Below are positions 11,705 to 23,275 of a stretch of DNA of 64,000 nt, in pieces. Position 1 is the stretch's first letter. Each line of letters opens with the position of its first letter. The notes beneath the pieces were generated by a model. The model saw nothing but the letters and a program-made list of their open reading frames with translations. It had not been told where the DNA came from and did not search any database. Source of the DNA: Lepas anatifera (lineage: Eukaryota; Arthropoda; Thecostraca; Lepadidae); the NCBI GenBank assembly GCA_034440635.1, contig JAOTON010000337.1:248001-312000 (forward strand), read 5' to 3'. The position numbers and the translations under genes were made by a program.

Positions 11705-11745
11705 AGGCTAGGCTAGGCTAGGCTCGGTTAGGTTAAGTAGGCACA
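11705..11745 (+). repeat. Right-hand continuation of the (GGCTA)/(GGTTA) tract
   Basis: Three to four GGCTA units, then CGGTTAGGTTAAG, resume directly after the right end of the nested element. They are the distal part of the telomere-type tract split by the insertion. Stray GGTTAGG motifs continue to about 11840, and CCTTACCTTACC is seen at 11950. Confidence 0.85.
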
Positions 11746-12009
11746 CAGCGTATCCACAGCAGCTGATGAAGGCAAAAGTGCCACCAGGAGGTTAGGTGCG
11801 CCACAGGCCAGCTTGCTGAGTCGAGAAAAGGTTAGGTCAGGTTTGGTTACATTGTGCTACATGTAGAAATATTAAAGAATAATTACCAAAGGTTTTTGAA
11901 AAAGTGACACTCGGCAATGCAAAAAAGCAGTTTTGGCACTAGGAACCTTACCTTACCTTACCTAGGAACATTTCAAAGAAGGATGTTTCAGCAACGCCAA
12001 AAACAGCTA

Positions 12010-12254
12010 GACCACTTGGAATATTTCACTGGAGGAAGCTTTGAACAGTGGCACTTACGATCTGGATCAACCTGTGGCGCTTTTGTTTGGAAGGAAGTTT
12101 TGATTCATAGGAGCTTTCTGGATCGACCTGTGGTGCTTTTGTTTGAACGGAAGTTTTGATTCATAGGAGCTTTTGAACTGTGGTACTTATGATGTGGATT
12201 TAGCTTGCTGTGATTCTATCTGGCAACATGTGTGAAGCCAGCTACCTCGTTACC
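12010..12254 (-). repeat. Right long inverted end of the Mutator-like element, with internal 70-bp duplication
   Basis: Read on the minus strand it matches the left arm at 3874-4060. The forward strand holds two successive copies (about 12086-12160) of a segment containing GGAAGTTTTGATTCATAGGAG and CTGGATCGACCTGTGG. The segment is present once in the left arm, so the right arm expanded by a local tandem duplication. Confidence 0.7.
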
Positions 12255-12534
12255 ATGGGGGTCTGCCCCCACTTTTTAACCCTAAATTTCCTGATCTCAG
12301 TCAAAATAAGAAAAACCGGACATAGTTATGACCAGCCGCTGCAAAAGGCAGCGAGGAGCCCAAATTCGAACACTTTTTGGTCCTATCGTGGAAAGTTTGT
12401 TGTCAGCATCAGGTTGAAGTTGAGCTTGTCCCTTCAATTTTTTTGCCGATGGCAACGCCATCCTATGTATTTGCAAAATTAATTTGTGAGGTGCTTATTG
12501 TTTACGTCCTGATAGTTCAACTGTTTCAGTGGTC

Positions 12535-13395
12535 CCCAACACCAACTATTGGGGCCCCCGAGACAAGATATTGGGGACCCGATGCCGACTATTGCTCCCC
12601 TCCTCCCGCCCCGAAAAAAAACTCGGGAACCATACCGTACTACGAGGCTCGACGATTTCAGGGAGCCCCATAGCGCCAGGGGAGCTTGGATAAGCTAATA
12701 GGGGCCCATATCAGTGTACAACGCCCAATAGCAACTCAGGGCACCTTTACCAGTCCAGAGGGTCTATGGAGCCCCAAGCCCAAATCTGGAACCTCCTTTG
12801 CAAGAGCCTCTCAGGGGCCTCAGGATACCTCAGGGACCCCTAATGAAGCTACCACTCAGGAGGCCCAAAACCAGCTCAGGCGATCCAGAACACCTCAGGA
12901 GGCCCAAAACCATGTGGGGAGGCCCCTACGATTCAGGAGGCTCAGACCAGATAAAGGGCCCCATGTGCCAAAACTTAGGGGTCAAGATTAGCCCAGGAGT
13001 CTCAAAATCAGTGCAGGGGACTCAACCATGCAAAGCAGGGCATATTTTAAGGCACTTTGACTGGTGGGCATTCGGCTGAAGAGGGCACCAATTCCCACCA
13101 AAAGGGTCCTCCTAGGGCATCAAATGAGTGGTGACTGGTGGGCACTGGGCCGTTCAGGGCCGTTCACTGGTAGACATAGCATGGATGGGTGGTTTGCAAA
13201 ATCTCCACTACTTTTTAGCTTAAAATTATCCCTGATGCAAAGGGCCCAGACCAGCTCAAGGACACACACCTGCTTAGGGGCCAAATTCTACTGAAGGTTC
13301 CAGAATATTCAGGGGCCGCAGACCAGCTCAACTTCAAGGGGTTCCAAATCTGCTGAAGGAGCCAGAGCTGGGGGATTCCGGGACAGATCCACCAA
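12535..13395. repeat. Degenerate GGGGCCC / CAGCTCAAGG repeat
   Basis: Irregular units built on GGGGCCC, AGGAGGCCC and CCAGCTCAAGG recur every 20-35 bp. The same vocabulary appears at 19735-19800, just outside the other arm of the inverted repeat pair. The open frames here are by-products of the repeat. Confidence 0.7.
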
Positions 13396-14112
13396 GGCTT
13401 GACACCACCATGTCTAGAAAAAATCTGAAACTTTGTCTCCGGGGTAGTTTTGGGCCAGGATCACGACTGTGAGAATCTTAGTCCCCTCCGACCAAGGGTG
13501 ACCGAGTTATAGCCCGAGGCATTTTCGGGAGGTCACCTTGTAGACTCATCTTTGATGCTTCATAACTCAAAAACTTATTGTCTGATTAACAAGTTTTGTA
13601 TATCATTGAACCGTCTTGAACTATATATTATTTTGAAAAAGGAAATTTCAAAAATTAAAACAAAATTAACTTTTAATTCGTTTGACCATTTCATTTTTAC
13701 CCAGCTTGACCTTTTCACAGTTGAAAATGCCCTTTTAGACACCTCAAAAATTTTGTTTCATAAAATATATTTCGATAAAATTGAAAAAATGCGTTCTCGC
13801 TATAAATTCAAAATTTTTAACACCTAAGATAGGTATGCAGACGGTTTTTTTAACACCGCAGTAGTACAGCCTTATGTCTAACACCGCAAACAAAGCGATT
13901 GATTTTGTTAGTGGTGGCTTGCAATCATATTGCATTGTCTACGAAATTTTCATCGTGCAAGTGTCAGAATTCATGAGAACACGGCCACACGAGGGGGCGG
14001 GCAACCGGCCTCCTCAGGTTTCCACAGGGAGTAAAAAAAACACCTTCGCGCAGCGCCATCGTATTCCATCTACCTCTGACTTGCTTTTTTGCAGCTTCTG
14101 GAAAAAATTGTA
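13365..14112 (+). repeat. Left arm of a large inverted repeat pair (about 740 bp)
   Basis: This segment matches the minus strand of about 18940-19700. Landmarks shared by both arms are GACACCACCATG, TTTGTCTCCGGGGTAG, the TAACTC-AAAA-TT block, AAGGTCAAGC-type half-sites, CGCAAACAAAGCGATT and GCGCAGCGCCA. The arms may be the ends of one 6.3-kb element or two opposed copies of a dispersed repeat. No clear target duplication was seen. Confidence 0.75.
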
Positions 14113-15140
14113 TCGCTGGGTCATACCAGGACATCCCGCCAACCCAGGTCAAGAGACCTAACCTCGAAAAAACTTTGGAGGTGCATCAGTAAGATCAAAT
14201 TCGTAAACCTATCGTGCTTAGATTCACATCACATAGTAAGGTCGCCGAGCAAGATAATTTTTCGTAGCAGGATTTCTATATCGATAACCGGTAGCAGGGT
14301 CAGGGTCACAATCTTTCCATTAGAAATGCATGGGGCAATTGGTAAATTTTGATAACTTGTGAGAGCTGATAATTGTCGAGAATTGCGATGGACGTTTTAT
14401 TTTTACGTTGTCGTATCTGACTTGCCACTGCAGTTTAATTAATATTCTTTCTACCATACAGACCTAAGCCCGGCTCTAGGTCAAAGCAGGCTAATTTTGA
14501 AATTTGACTAGACAAGATTATAAGATGTATAATCCAATCGGGCTTGACAAGAGCATCCCAATGGTGCTGAACATTTTTTCTACGGCTCTCCAATGTCAGC
14601 TATTATGCCACAGAATTGAGGTTTCCACTTAGTTCCTGTAAAGAATAATTTGACCTCGAGCAACCTCAAAGGTGACCCGACCACACGATTGTATGTAGCA
14701 TTGTCGATAGCGATTAAAACTGGCTATTTAGCGGCGTCGTTCCCAGTGCATGTTCGTTCTACATGGTTTACTGAACAGCAGAGATAACCAACAATTAGGC
14801 CACAGAGCCTGTGTGATATAACATGCCTCCAAACATAACACTGCGATGGCTCGTGTTTTTTTCAGAACTTATGCCTGGAGCATGAAAGCGAGAGAAATGA
14901 CTGAAGAATGTACATTTCCTGACGGAGAGCTGTGCTGCACAATGCAAACATATATTTAACTTCATCAAATGGTGCCGCCATGTACACGATTTCAAAGCAA
15001 TAGAAAGGTTTAATTCCAGTGCAAAAGTTATATCAAAGCAAAATTCAAATATGTAAATGAAGTGTTTTCACTACGTCTCTCAGCGAGGGCGCCTGCGGCT
15101 ATATCGAGAGCACTGCAAAACTGGCAACATATCACGATGG
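14113..15140. other. Interior of the inverted repeat, no supported gene
   Basis: Near 14255-14340 there is a copy of a short module (ATCGATAACC ... AGGGTCA ... CCATTAGAAATGCATG). It recurs at about 21620-21690 and, inverted, at about 26830-26890. Otherwise no structure was recognised. Confidence 0.4.
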
Positions 15141-15162
15141 CTTAACCCTTTCGTTCCTAGTA

Positions 15163-15531
15163 GTCGAGATCTCGACCACAAAAGACTTCAGGGCTAAGCT
15201 CGCCACAGATTTCCAAACTCGGCAGAGTTCTCCAAACTCCGTTGTCAGACGAAAGATGGACCAGGCTATCATCAGCTGCAAAATTTTGTTCTGTCATGTT
15301 TAGGGGGAGTGGGGGGCATATCAAATCTGGACATATCTAACGACAGCCTTTGTGGGAAATGGCTACATTTGTTTTCTCCGGCTATCAGAAAAAGTTCATA
15401 GTTATTTATTATTTTTACTTGATGTGGTAGCCAGAGAGTCAGGCAGAACAACAGTATTCATTGTTTTGTTAGGGCTTCAATTTATCGTGACTTAGAAACG
15501 AAACAATTTTGGTGGTCGAGTATTCGACCAC
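15163..15531. repeat. Two GTGGTCGA-type palindromes 350 bp apart
   Basis: GTCGAGATCTCGAC at 15163-15176 is a perfect 14-bp palindrome. GTGGTCGA-GTAT-TCGACCAC at 15512-15531 has perfect 8-bp arms around 4 bases. A third, perfect 20-bp member lies at 17498-17517 with related flanks in inverted order. Confidence 0.7.
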
Positions 15532-15676
15532 TAGGGGGATATCCGTCAACTGGGTTCAGTCATAAATTGGTCTGGACATTCGGAAATTTTAGAGCCAAAT
15601 GTGAGCAAGTATTGCAAAATAAGCCCGGTTTTGAACATGTTGACATGGGCAAACGTAGGGGGAACAAAGGGACAGG

Positions 15677-15832
15677 CAGTGGTGGATACAAGGGGGGCTG
15701 GGGGGGCTAAACCCCCATCTCGAATTTCAGGGTACCTATGGTAAATACATAGCCGGGGGCCGATAAGAGGCACTGGTGGGAGAGGTTCAAAACCCCAAGC
15801 CCTCCAGAAATGAAATCCTGGAACCGCCACTG
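15677..15832. mobile_element. 156-bp hAT-type MITE
   Basis: The ends are CAGTGGTGGATACAAG and TCCTGGAACCGCCACTG, imperfect inverted repeats of the CAGTGGCGGATCCAGGA type. The 8 bases outside (GGGACAGG at 15669, GAGGCAGG at 15833) match at six positions, fitting an aged 8-bp duplication. It is noncoding and related to the ends of the 26282-27272 element. Confidence 0.65.
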
Positions 15833-18800
15833 GAGGCAGGTGATCCGTCTCTCCCTCCGTCGAAATTCCGCCCTCTTGAAACATCAGAGGCGCACTTCTG
15901 AAAATTCGCTTTCCATCCAACCCTCTTCTAGGGCGGGAGCACATGCTCCTCTGCGATAACATTTGGGCCGTGATGCACCTTTTCCTAGGTTCGGGGCGTC
16001 GCCCGGATATGTGCCGAGGGGAACGGACTACGATTTTGTATGATCGGGGGAGGGGAGGGGTGGGAAGCGAACCCAAACTAAGCTGTCTCGAGGGCATTGA
16101 GAGGCTGCAAACCAAGACTTTGCGTAAGCCCGTGCTTACAAGGGCAAATAATGTAAAAATATGACTTGGGCCCAACTTGGGGGATGTTCCTTCCTGGCTT
16201 CCAATCTGGGAGAGCCGTCCCTCCCCGGCAATCATCAAGTCTGCGATGTGGAAGAACCGCTTTGAGTCGCAGTTCCGCACTTCCAGGACAACACAAGCTG
16301 GACATGGTGACCGCTACTCCAAGCTATGTCCTCGGGCTCATCGCATCCATAAGAAATTGCTGGAACACTTCGTCCAACAACATCACCCTACCTGTAACAT
16401 TCGGGTACGATGTTTTCTGCTTGAACCAGTTCAATGGATACATTGTGGCGTTATATCTCTCCACAACGTATCGTCATCTCATCGCTCTACTGCTTTCGGT
16501 TAAGGTTCGGTCGCCTCTGTTGACCGATACTCAAAACAGGACCAGGGTGGCCCATCTGAAGGCTAAATTATGTTACCAATTACGAGACAATGGGAGGCAC
16601 AGATCGCGGATCAGCATGTCACAGCTACCGCGCTTCAGTCAGAGGAAGAAGTGGTGTTTTCCGACATGGGGGGGTTTGGGTAGGACACCTTCCTCAACAG
16701 GCTGGTACAAACATCATTTACAGCAGTCATGTGAGTTAGGTACTATTTAGTTTGGAGCTTCTATTCCTTCTTTTTTTGCATTTTTGTTTATTTTAAGTGT
16801 CTTTTTTCATTCCGTTAGAATTTATTATCTGCGCAGCAATGCACCTTTGCAAAACAAGATCTCACAAGGATTCCTATTCCTTCTCGTGTGTCGTGACTAA
16901 GGCTGAAAACCATATATTATGGATACCTCATTACGTCTCCTCTACTCTACCCTCGATTTCGGGTTTCTCTAGGTTTTGTTCTACCCTTCCCAAGGTTTGT
17001 ATTGTTGTGCCAGCGTTAACCCATCCGGGAACCCCTGAGTCGAGAGGGATCTCCAGCCTTGGTTTCGATCTTTGTGGTGGTGTTTATGACCTCTACCTGG
17101 GTCGCTTACAGAGGCACCCGGGTGCGGTAGACCTGCCACGGCAAGCCTGGGGACAGGGTGCGCTTTTGTCCAATTGGAATACAGTATGGCTCTGCGTCCC
17201 GATTTTGTGAGTTTAGTCCATAGTGGATGGAAGCTGCTGCGATATTTATTTCCAAAGTTGGAAATTTGGCCCGTTCAGCATACTGGTCATGCCCGGTTTT
17301 AAATTGAGTAGCTGACGGTGCAATCAAGCATGGTCGTCTGTCGTCGCACGTCGCCTTTTATAATGCTTGCCATTTATTTAAGGCTCATTATGAACTAAAC
17401 CGTATCTGTATGCTTGTGGATTATTTTAGTACCGTTGAGAAGACCAGCACATGCAATCATGGCATGTGGGCATACACCTAACTGACGGATTCCTCCTGTG
17501 GTCGAGATCTCGACCACCTAAAATCAAGTTTTGAGAGGGAAGGGGTCGGGGTAAAATGAGGGATGGAACTGTTAATGACTGACCCAGAATATTTCTGTAA
17601 AGGATTCGAAATCCTAGCAAAAATTAATTCAGGCGGGTTAAAAAGTCCAGTGATAGATCAAATACGTGATGCCCAAGGTACGCATGCTTTTCTTACACAT
17701 ACATTTTTCAGCACGATTAAGTTCTAGTACATTCCACAATCAAGCATAGCCAATATTTCCAGACAGCTCCAAAGTCTGTTTGCCGATGCGATTATGGAAA
17801 AATGAATACAAGTTTCAAAGAATACCAGCGGTAAACAAGACCCCCATCACCGTTCATGAAATCTCTACAAACAAAGGTAGAGACAAAGGAAGAGAGGTTC
17901 GGGTTTCGTATACGTATGTTTGAACCAAACAGTGTCGTGCTGTGCAGATAGACTTTCTTTTACGGGTGCTGCGTAAATGATCTCAAATTTAGTCATGGCG
18001 AATGTCCAATGCAAAGGTAATATTAAACATAATGGTATAAATTATTTGGCTTAAGTAATGAGTGATCTGACGGCCATCATTGCAGGTGAATGAATGCGTT
18101 TGTACAAGACAAAGTCACATGATACATTTTGCTATTCATTTTCACGTAGTGGCTCTCAATATTGCTCCAAATTTTCCGACCCCTAATCATTAAAAAACAC
18201 CAACCAAAAGCCTTTCGAAGTGGCTTTTGAACTGGGATCCACGTCGGCTATGAAATGATCACTTTTTAAAATATCATGTGAGGCAGCCTGCTCAAGTGAC
18301 CAAGTCGAATGCGTTATGATTTCAGGACATTTTTTCGCATATATGAGCAGATTCAAATTACTTCCTGGGAATGAAAGCCTTTCAGACACGTTTTTTACAT
18401 TGTATGAATTCTCTCAAACGTATGCTGTGCTACACTGTGTCACCTTGTATCGATACTATTTTTCCGTCTCCGGGAACGATGTAATTGTATGAGTAAGTGG
18501 TGCTTATAGGATAAGTCATACTTGTTTCAATTATTGATGAAGTCGCGACATCTTTGAAAATTTTCGTTTAAGGCTGCAAGGCCCATTACTAATAAGTTCC
18601 TTTGCCCTAGTCTACCTCGAAACAATGGATCCCTTTCTATCACTTTTAATGGCTGCTATTTTCTTTTTATAAATCTTGTCCAACTTGTTACCAGGTCAGT
18701 TTTAGGAGTCGGAGTCTCACTAGAGTAATCGAGTCATCCAGGGACTTTTTACGGAGGCCCCGACTCCACCACCCAAACGACCAACTCTCCCGATGAAGGG

Positions 18801-18930
18801 TTAATTAAGGAACCAAAGTTGAACGTCTCACACAAGGCGTAACGACGGCCGTCTACCTCAGGTCACCCCCTCACCAGTCAGTTGCAAGCTGACCTACGGA
18901 ATTTACGGTACCTACCACCTGTCAGTTGAC
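15833..18930. other. No supported gene; long chance or relic open frames
   Basis: Plus-strand frames at 16166-16750 and 16177-16503 overlap each other in different frames. They have no start context, splice signals or recognisable domain. They may be relics of a transposon lying between the inverted arms. The perfect palindrome at 17498 is listed separately. Confidence 0.35.
17498..17517. repeat. Perfect 20-bp palindrome GTGGTCGAGATCTCGACCAC
   Basis: This is the third member of the palindrome set seen at 15163 and 15512. The sequence CCTAACTGACGGATTCCTCC before it is the reverse complement of the sequence after the 15512 member (GGGGGATATCCGTCAACTGGG), so the palindrome marks a repeated unit. 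Confidence 0.75.
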
Positions 18931-18939
18931 CTAAATTAT

Positions 18940-19700
18940 TTTGCCAGAAGTTGAAAAAAATGTTCAGTTAGAGGTAGTTGAAGTACGGTGGCGCTGCGCG
19001 AATGTGTATTTTTACTACCTGTAGAAACCTGAGGAGGCCGGTTGCCTGCCCCCTCGTGTGGGCGCGTGTTAATTCTCATAAATTTTCACACTTGCACGAT
19101 GAAAATTTCGTAAAGACAATGCAATATGATTGCAAGCAACCGATTGCAAAAGCAATCGCTTTGTTTGCGGTGTTAAACATAAGGCTGTACTACCGCAGTG
19201 GTAAAAAACCGTCTGCATACCTACCTTAGGTGCTAGAACATTTGGAATTTATTGCAAGAATACATTTTTTATTTTTTTATCGAACGATATTTTATTAAGC
19301 AAAATTTTTGGGATGTCTAAAAGGGCAATTTCAACTGCGGAAAAGGTCAAGCTAGGTCAAAAAGGAAAGGTCAAACTAATGAAGAGTCAAAATCTTTAAA
19401 AGTTTGAAATTTTCTTTTATCAAAATAATTTGTAAATCAAGACGAGTTCAATGATATACAAAACTTGTTAATCAAGCAATGCGTTTTTGAGTTATGAAGC
19501 ATCTAAGATGAGTCTACAAGGTGACCTGCCGAAAATACCTCGGCCTATAACTCGGTCACTGTTGGTTGGTGGGGGCTAAGATTCTCACAGGAGTGTTCCT
19601 GGCCCAAAGCTACCCCGGAGACAAAGTTTGAGATTTTTTCTACACATGGTGGTGTCAAATTAAAATATTTTTGGTCGTCTTGTCCTGGAATGCCCCAGCT
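18940..19700 (-). repeat. Right arm of the large inverted repeat pair
   Basis: Read on the minus strand this matches 13365-14112, as described there. The outward flank again carries GCCC / CAGCTCAAG repeat vocabulary (19735-19800), so the homology blocks are arranged symmetrically around the interior. Confidence 0.75.
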
Positions 19701-19823
19701 CACGGCCCACGTCAATTCAGTGAGCCAGCCTAGCTAAGAGGCCCTGAATCAGCTCAAGAGGCCCCAAATAAACTTATGGGCCCTTACCAGCTCAAGGGTT
19801 TTAACACCACTCGGGGACCTTAC

Positions 19824-20913
19824 CTCTCGCCCCACTTTACTCTCTCGGAACTCACTCGATGGTCTTCCTAAGGTCCTTTTCAGAATAACAGAAAAATACA
19901 AGGCACAGCACCGCGCTTGAGGGGTCTACCTCTCACCCCATCATTTTTCCACCATCCCTGAAAATTTTTTACCCCGGTCTATACTAGGTCAGGTCACCAG
20001 GCGAGGTGAAAAAGGTCACCTCACTTCAAATTTTGAGCCCTACGATAGCTACATTTCTAATCCTATCGATTTGAAACTTTCTACACTTCATGGCCATTCT
20101 AGAGTCTACAAAATGTATATTCAGGATTTTTCGATATCTTCGTATATCGAAAAATCTTGATTTTTATCAGGATTTTTCGATATCTCGATACCCTCGTATC
20201 ATGACCTGAAGAGTGAGGTCATGATACAAGGTGACCTTTCCCGTAGAAAAAGCAGGGAAAAGCTGTCTTATGGTCCAAAAGTCACAAAAAATGTGACAAA
20301 TGCTCATAATTCTCAGAAAAACATTTTTGGACACCTCTTTGACGGATTCCAGGGGCGATATCTACCCTTTGCCTTATCTGAGGTCATCACAAGCCACCAG
20401 GGGTCAAAAACAAAATTTTGACAATGACTTTTGACTTAATCAAGCTAGAGCGCTGAATTAAACGTCATCCGGTAAGTCTCGTGATTAACTTTCATTTGAT
20501 ATACGGCACGGTCATTTGACCTTTCGTGACATCAAGTCAGGTCAAGAGATGCCCACTAGAGGTTAAATAATTGGCCGAAGGTCATTATGGTCTACGCTGC
20601 GGGGAAAGCCTGGCATTTTCCTATCAAATCTATTTTACCAGATCTCCATAGCTCTAATGGCATGAGAGCTATTCCCACGTTTCTTAAGCACTGCATATTT
20701 TAGTGGGAATAGCCTATCGTGACCAAACTTGACCTCTGAAGGCCAGACCATTGACCTGAGCACTTATAAATGAATAGCAAAATCATATGAATTCACACGA
20801 ACTTTCCAATGCACTTTAAAGATTTGCGCTAAACCCCATATTTTCGGAATTAGGGGGCCGTCGATGGACCCCGGTGGGGCGGAGGTGGCGCCGGGCCCCC
20901 GGTGGGGCGCGGG
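19824..20913. mobile_element. Older copy of a piggyBac-like MITE rich in AGGTCA
   Basis: It is alignable by eye with the better copy at 53589-54483. Both share the blocks CTACCTCTCACCCCATCAT, GTCAGGTCACCAG-CGAGGT, GGTCACCTCACTTCA and CATTTGATATACGGCA, and end in GGTGGCGCCGGRCCCCCGG and GTGGGGCGCGGG followed by TTAA (20914-20917). The left end is eroded (TTACCTCTCGCCCCAC). It contains extra 20-bp direct copies of GGATTTTTCGATATC near 20130-20180. Confidence 0.75.
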
Positions 20914-20917
20914 TTAA

Positions 20918-22050
20918 GGCACGATTCGGGCCCCTGATTGTCAATGCAAAAGGCATGCTCTTCAGCCAGATTTCTCATTTTTTCCAGAGAAGCTACATAC
21001 TGATTTTGAAGCAAAACGAAGGGTCCACCCCATCTCGAAAATTTTCGTATTGCCATACTGGGGCCCTAATAGGCCAACTCTTAAATCTGAAATGCGGAGC
21101 GTGTTTAGAAAATCGAGAAGAGCCGAACGTTGTCACTTTTATGCTTGTGCAGGCGTTCTGTTTGCTAGAAATGTTATTTTCTGTTTTGCGTTAGATTTGT
21201 ACTGATACCAACGGCGGCTAAATGTCGGCCGAATCTCGGCTGAATATCGGCTAATATTGCGTACGTCACATGTCAGTGGAAACGGCAGCTTCACGGTTGC
21301 ACATAGTGAGTGGATTGGTGCTCGGACCTTAACCCTTGTCCCAGTGGGTGGGGCTGTTTATCTACCCAACCCCTCAGGTTTTTTGGCGACGGGAGTAGAA
21401 AACGGTGGCGCGATGTGTTACAACCTTGTCTTGCACACCTTTTCTTTGAGTGTCGCCGCAACTGTTCGGAAAATGATAAGTTTGAGCCACCTCAGGTCAG
21501 TTCATCAGGCCAGGTTAAGTGATCTCACCTTCGAAAATGTATGAAGTGGCAGTGGTTAAAACTAACCTTTTGATCTGACATTCATAACACGTAATGGGCC
21601 CGCGATTACCACGAGTTGTGGTAACGCGATTTTTCATATCAATAGCCTAGGGTCAGGTTCGGATGATGACCTCTCCATTGGAAATGCATGAGAAAACTGG
21701 AATGGGCCGAATTTTTTTCTGCATTCTTCTTAGACTGCCGTCCTATTCTCCAAATCGTAGTATCTGAAGCCCTTTCTCCAGGACCGTATTGCAAGTTCAG
21801 ACCTGCGCCCTCTGAGAGGTTGTCTGGGACTACTCATGTCGGTTTTCAGACTTTGGTCAATAATTTGGCAGGAAATGGCGACAGAGTCTTTATTATGTTA
21901 CCATTACGCTCAGAGTATCACTGCGAGTCAACTGATATGCATATTTACCGTGTTAAATCAAATGGGGATCTTGAAATGACCTTAGATCAGGCCATTTTTA
22001 TGTTTTCACCTATTTTTATGTTTTCGCCTAGTATGGTCATATCAGCGAAT
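20918..22050. other. No supported gene; AGGTCA-type module and short repeats
   Basis: Near 21210-21250 a TCGGCC/TGAATC unit of about 11 bp repeats four times. At 21480-21690 AGGTCA half-sites and the module shared with 14.3 and 26.85 kb recur. A plus-strand frame at 21688-22164 has no coding features. Confidence 0.35.
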
Positions 22051-22059
22051 CAGTATCAT

Positions 22060-22370
22060 CATTCGATTCACTGTAGCCCGAGGAAGCGGATCGCTCATCA
22101 TATCATTCAATTCGCTGTAACGAGAGGAAGAGAATGGCCCCTCATATCAATCAATTCGCTGTAACGAGAGGAAGCGAATGGCTCCTCATATCATTCAATT
22201 CGCTGTAACGAGAGGAAGCGAATGGCTCCTCATATCATTCAATTCGCTGTGACGAGAGGAAGCGAATGGCTCCTCGTCACATCTTTCGATTTGCTGCAAC
22301 GACAGGAAGTGAATGGCTCCTTATCATATCATTCCATTCGCTGTAACGACAGAAAGTGAATGGCTCCTAG
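22060..22370. repeat. 44-bp tandem repeat, seven units, each with a hairpin
   Basis: Units start near 22064, 22109, 22153, 22197, 22241, 22286 and 22334. Each reads ATTCGCT-GTAACGAGAGGA-AGCGAAT followed by GGCTCCTCATATCA. The 7-bp arms ATTCGCT/AGCGAAT are inverted, so each unit can fold into a stem-loop. The third to fifth units are nearly identical, while the outer ones are diverged. Confidence 0.9.
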
Positions 22371-22379
22371 CAACGCATG

Positions 22380-23275
22380 CTATGCAATAGCCCTGTCGTC
22401 GGCTATCATCGAAACATATATGCGTATATGCACAGCCAGGCAGCTCCAGCACAAGTCAATGAGAGTCCATCTTTTCTCGGTGTATTCAACGCACGGTATT
22501 CCATATGCAAGGGACACGTGGGGATACCTGCCGCCGCGGTCAGCAGCTCGAAGCCTATCCGCCATTGCCGGTGAAAGCGTGCGGCCGTTTCCATGGTGGG
22601 TAATTTCTATGTAAAAAGCATCCGCGCTGGCGCAATGACAAGTTAAAAGCTGGAGCGCTGTCAGCCGCGAAACCAGCCACACCGTTTGTACTGGAACTGA
22701 CCATACCTGATTAATTATTTGGTACCGTATGGGGGAATGGAAGCACAGTTACAGGCCATAAAAAAGAACAGTCACGCTTCTCCAAGACTCACTCATAAAA
22801 ACGCTCAAGGTGTCAAACTCTTTTACAGTCACCTTCGATTGCTTTCATCCACCATTCCATATACATCATACAAGTCACACTTGCAGTATTCAGATACCAC
22901 AGCGCTAAGAAAGCGACACAAAAAGTCGCTTTGTAGCGAATCAGCGACTCTCATAACTGAGGGAGTCAGCCAGTATACCGCACATAATATTATCTTTTCA
23001 CATATCAAAAGTTCACGAGCAGTTGAAGGCATAGACAAATTCAAAGTGTACACGATTGGCGCATGGTGCCGCCGACGAGCCGCATTACAAATAAATAATG
23101 ATCGGTCGTGGCACAAACCCAAAGCTGCCGCACTCTCCTGCTCTTCCAGCAAAGCTTTCTTTCCAAACGAAAGCTCCACCGAGAGACTTTGTGATATCAT
23201 CTGTATAAAATCATCTGAACAAGAAGAGCAGACAAAACATTGTGACGCTAGGTTACTGACAGCGTTTGACTGGCG
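22380..23275 (-). other. Probable 3' UTR and downstream region of the long minus-strand gene
   Basis: This lies just after the stop codon of the 23276-26205 exon. Open frames on either strand here are not convincing. No clear minus-strand AATAAA was found within the first 800 bases, so the mRNA end is not located. Confidence 0.35.

Larger units (their letters stand above)
3874..12254. mobile_element. Mutator-like nonautonomous element carrying (TTAGG)n, now split by a nested hAT
   Basis: The left end starts GGTAATGAGGGAGCTGGC and the right end, read on the other strand, starts GGTAACGAGGTAGCTGGC. Both continue with TTCACACATGTTGCCAGAT. An exact 9-bp direct repeat, ATGGGGGTC, flanks the element at 3865-3873 and 12255-12263. 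Long inverted ends and a 9-bp target duplication are the hallmarks of Mutator-like elements. Without the nested 7.5-kb insertion (4214-11704) and its duplicated 8 bp, the element would be about 880 bp and noncoding, with a telomere-type (TTAGG)n tract as its core. The superfamily assignment is inference from structure, since no transposase is present. Confidence 0.72.

Noticed and set aside
16166..16750. 194-codon plus-strand gene
   Set aside because: No splice or start context and an overlapping rival frame. No domain is recognisable.
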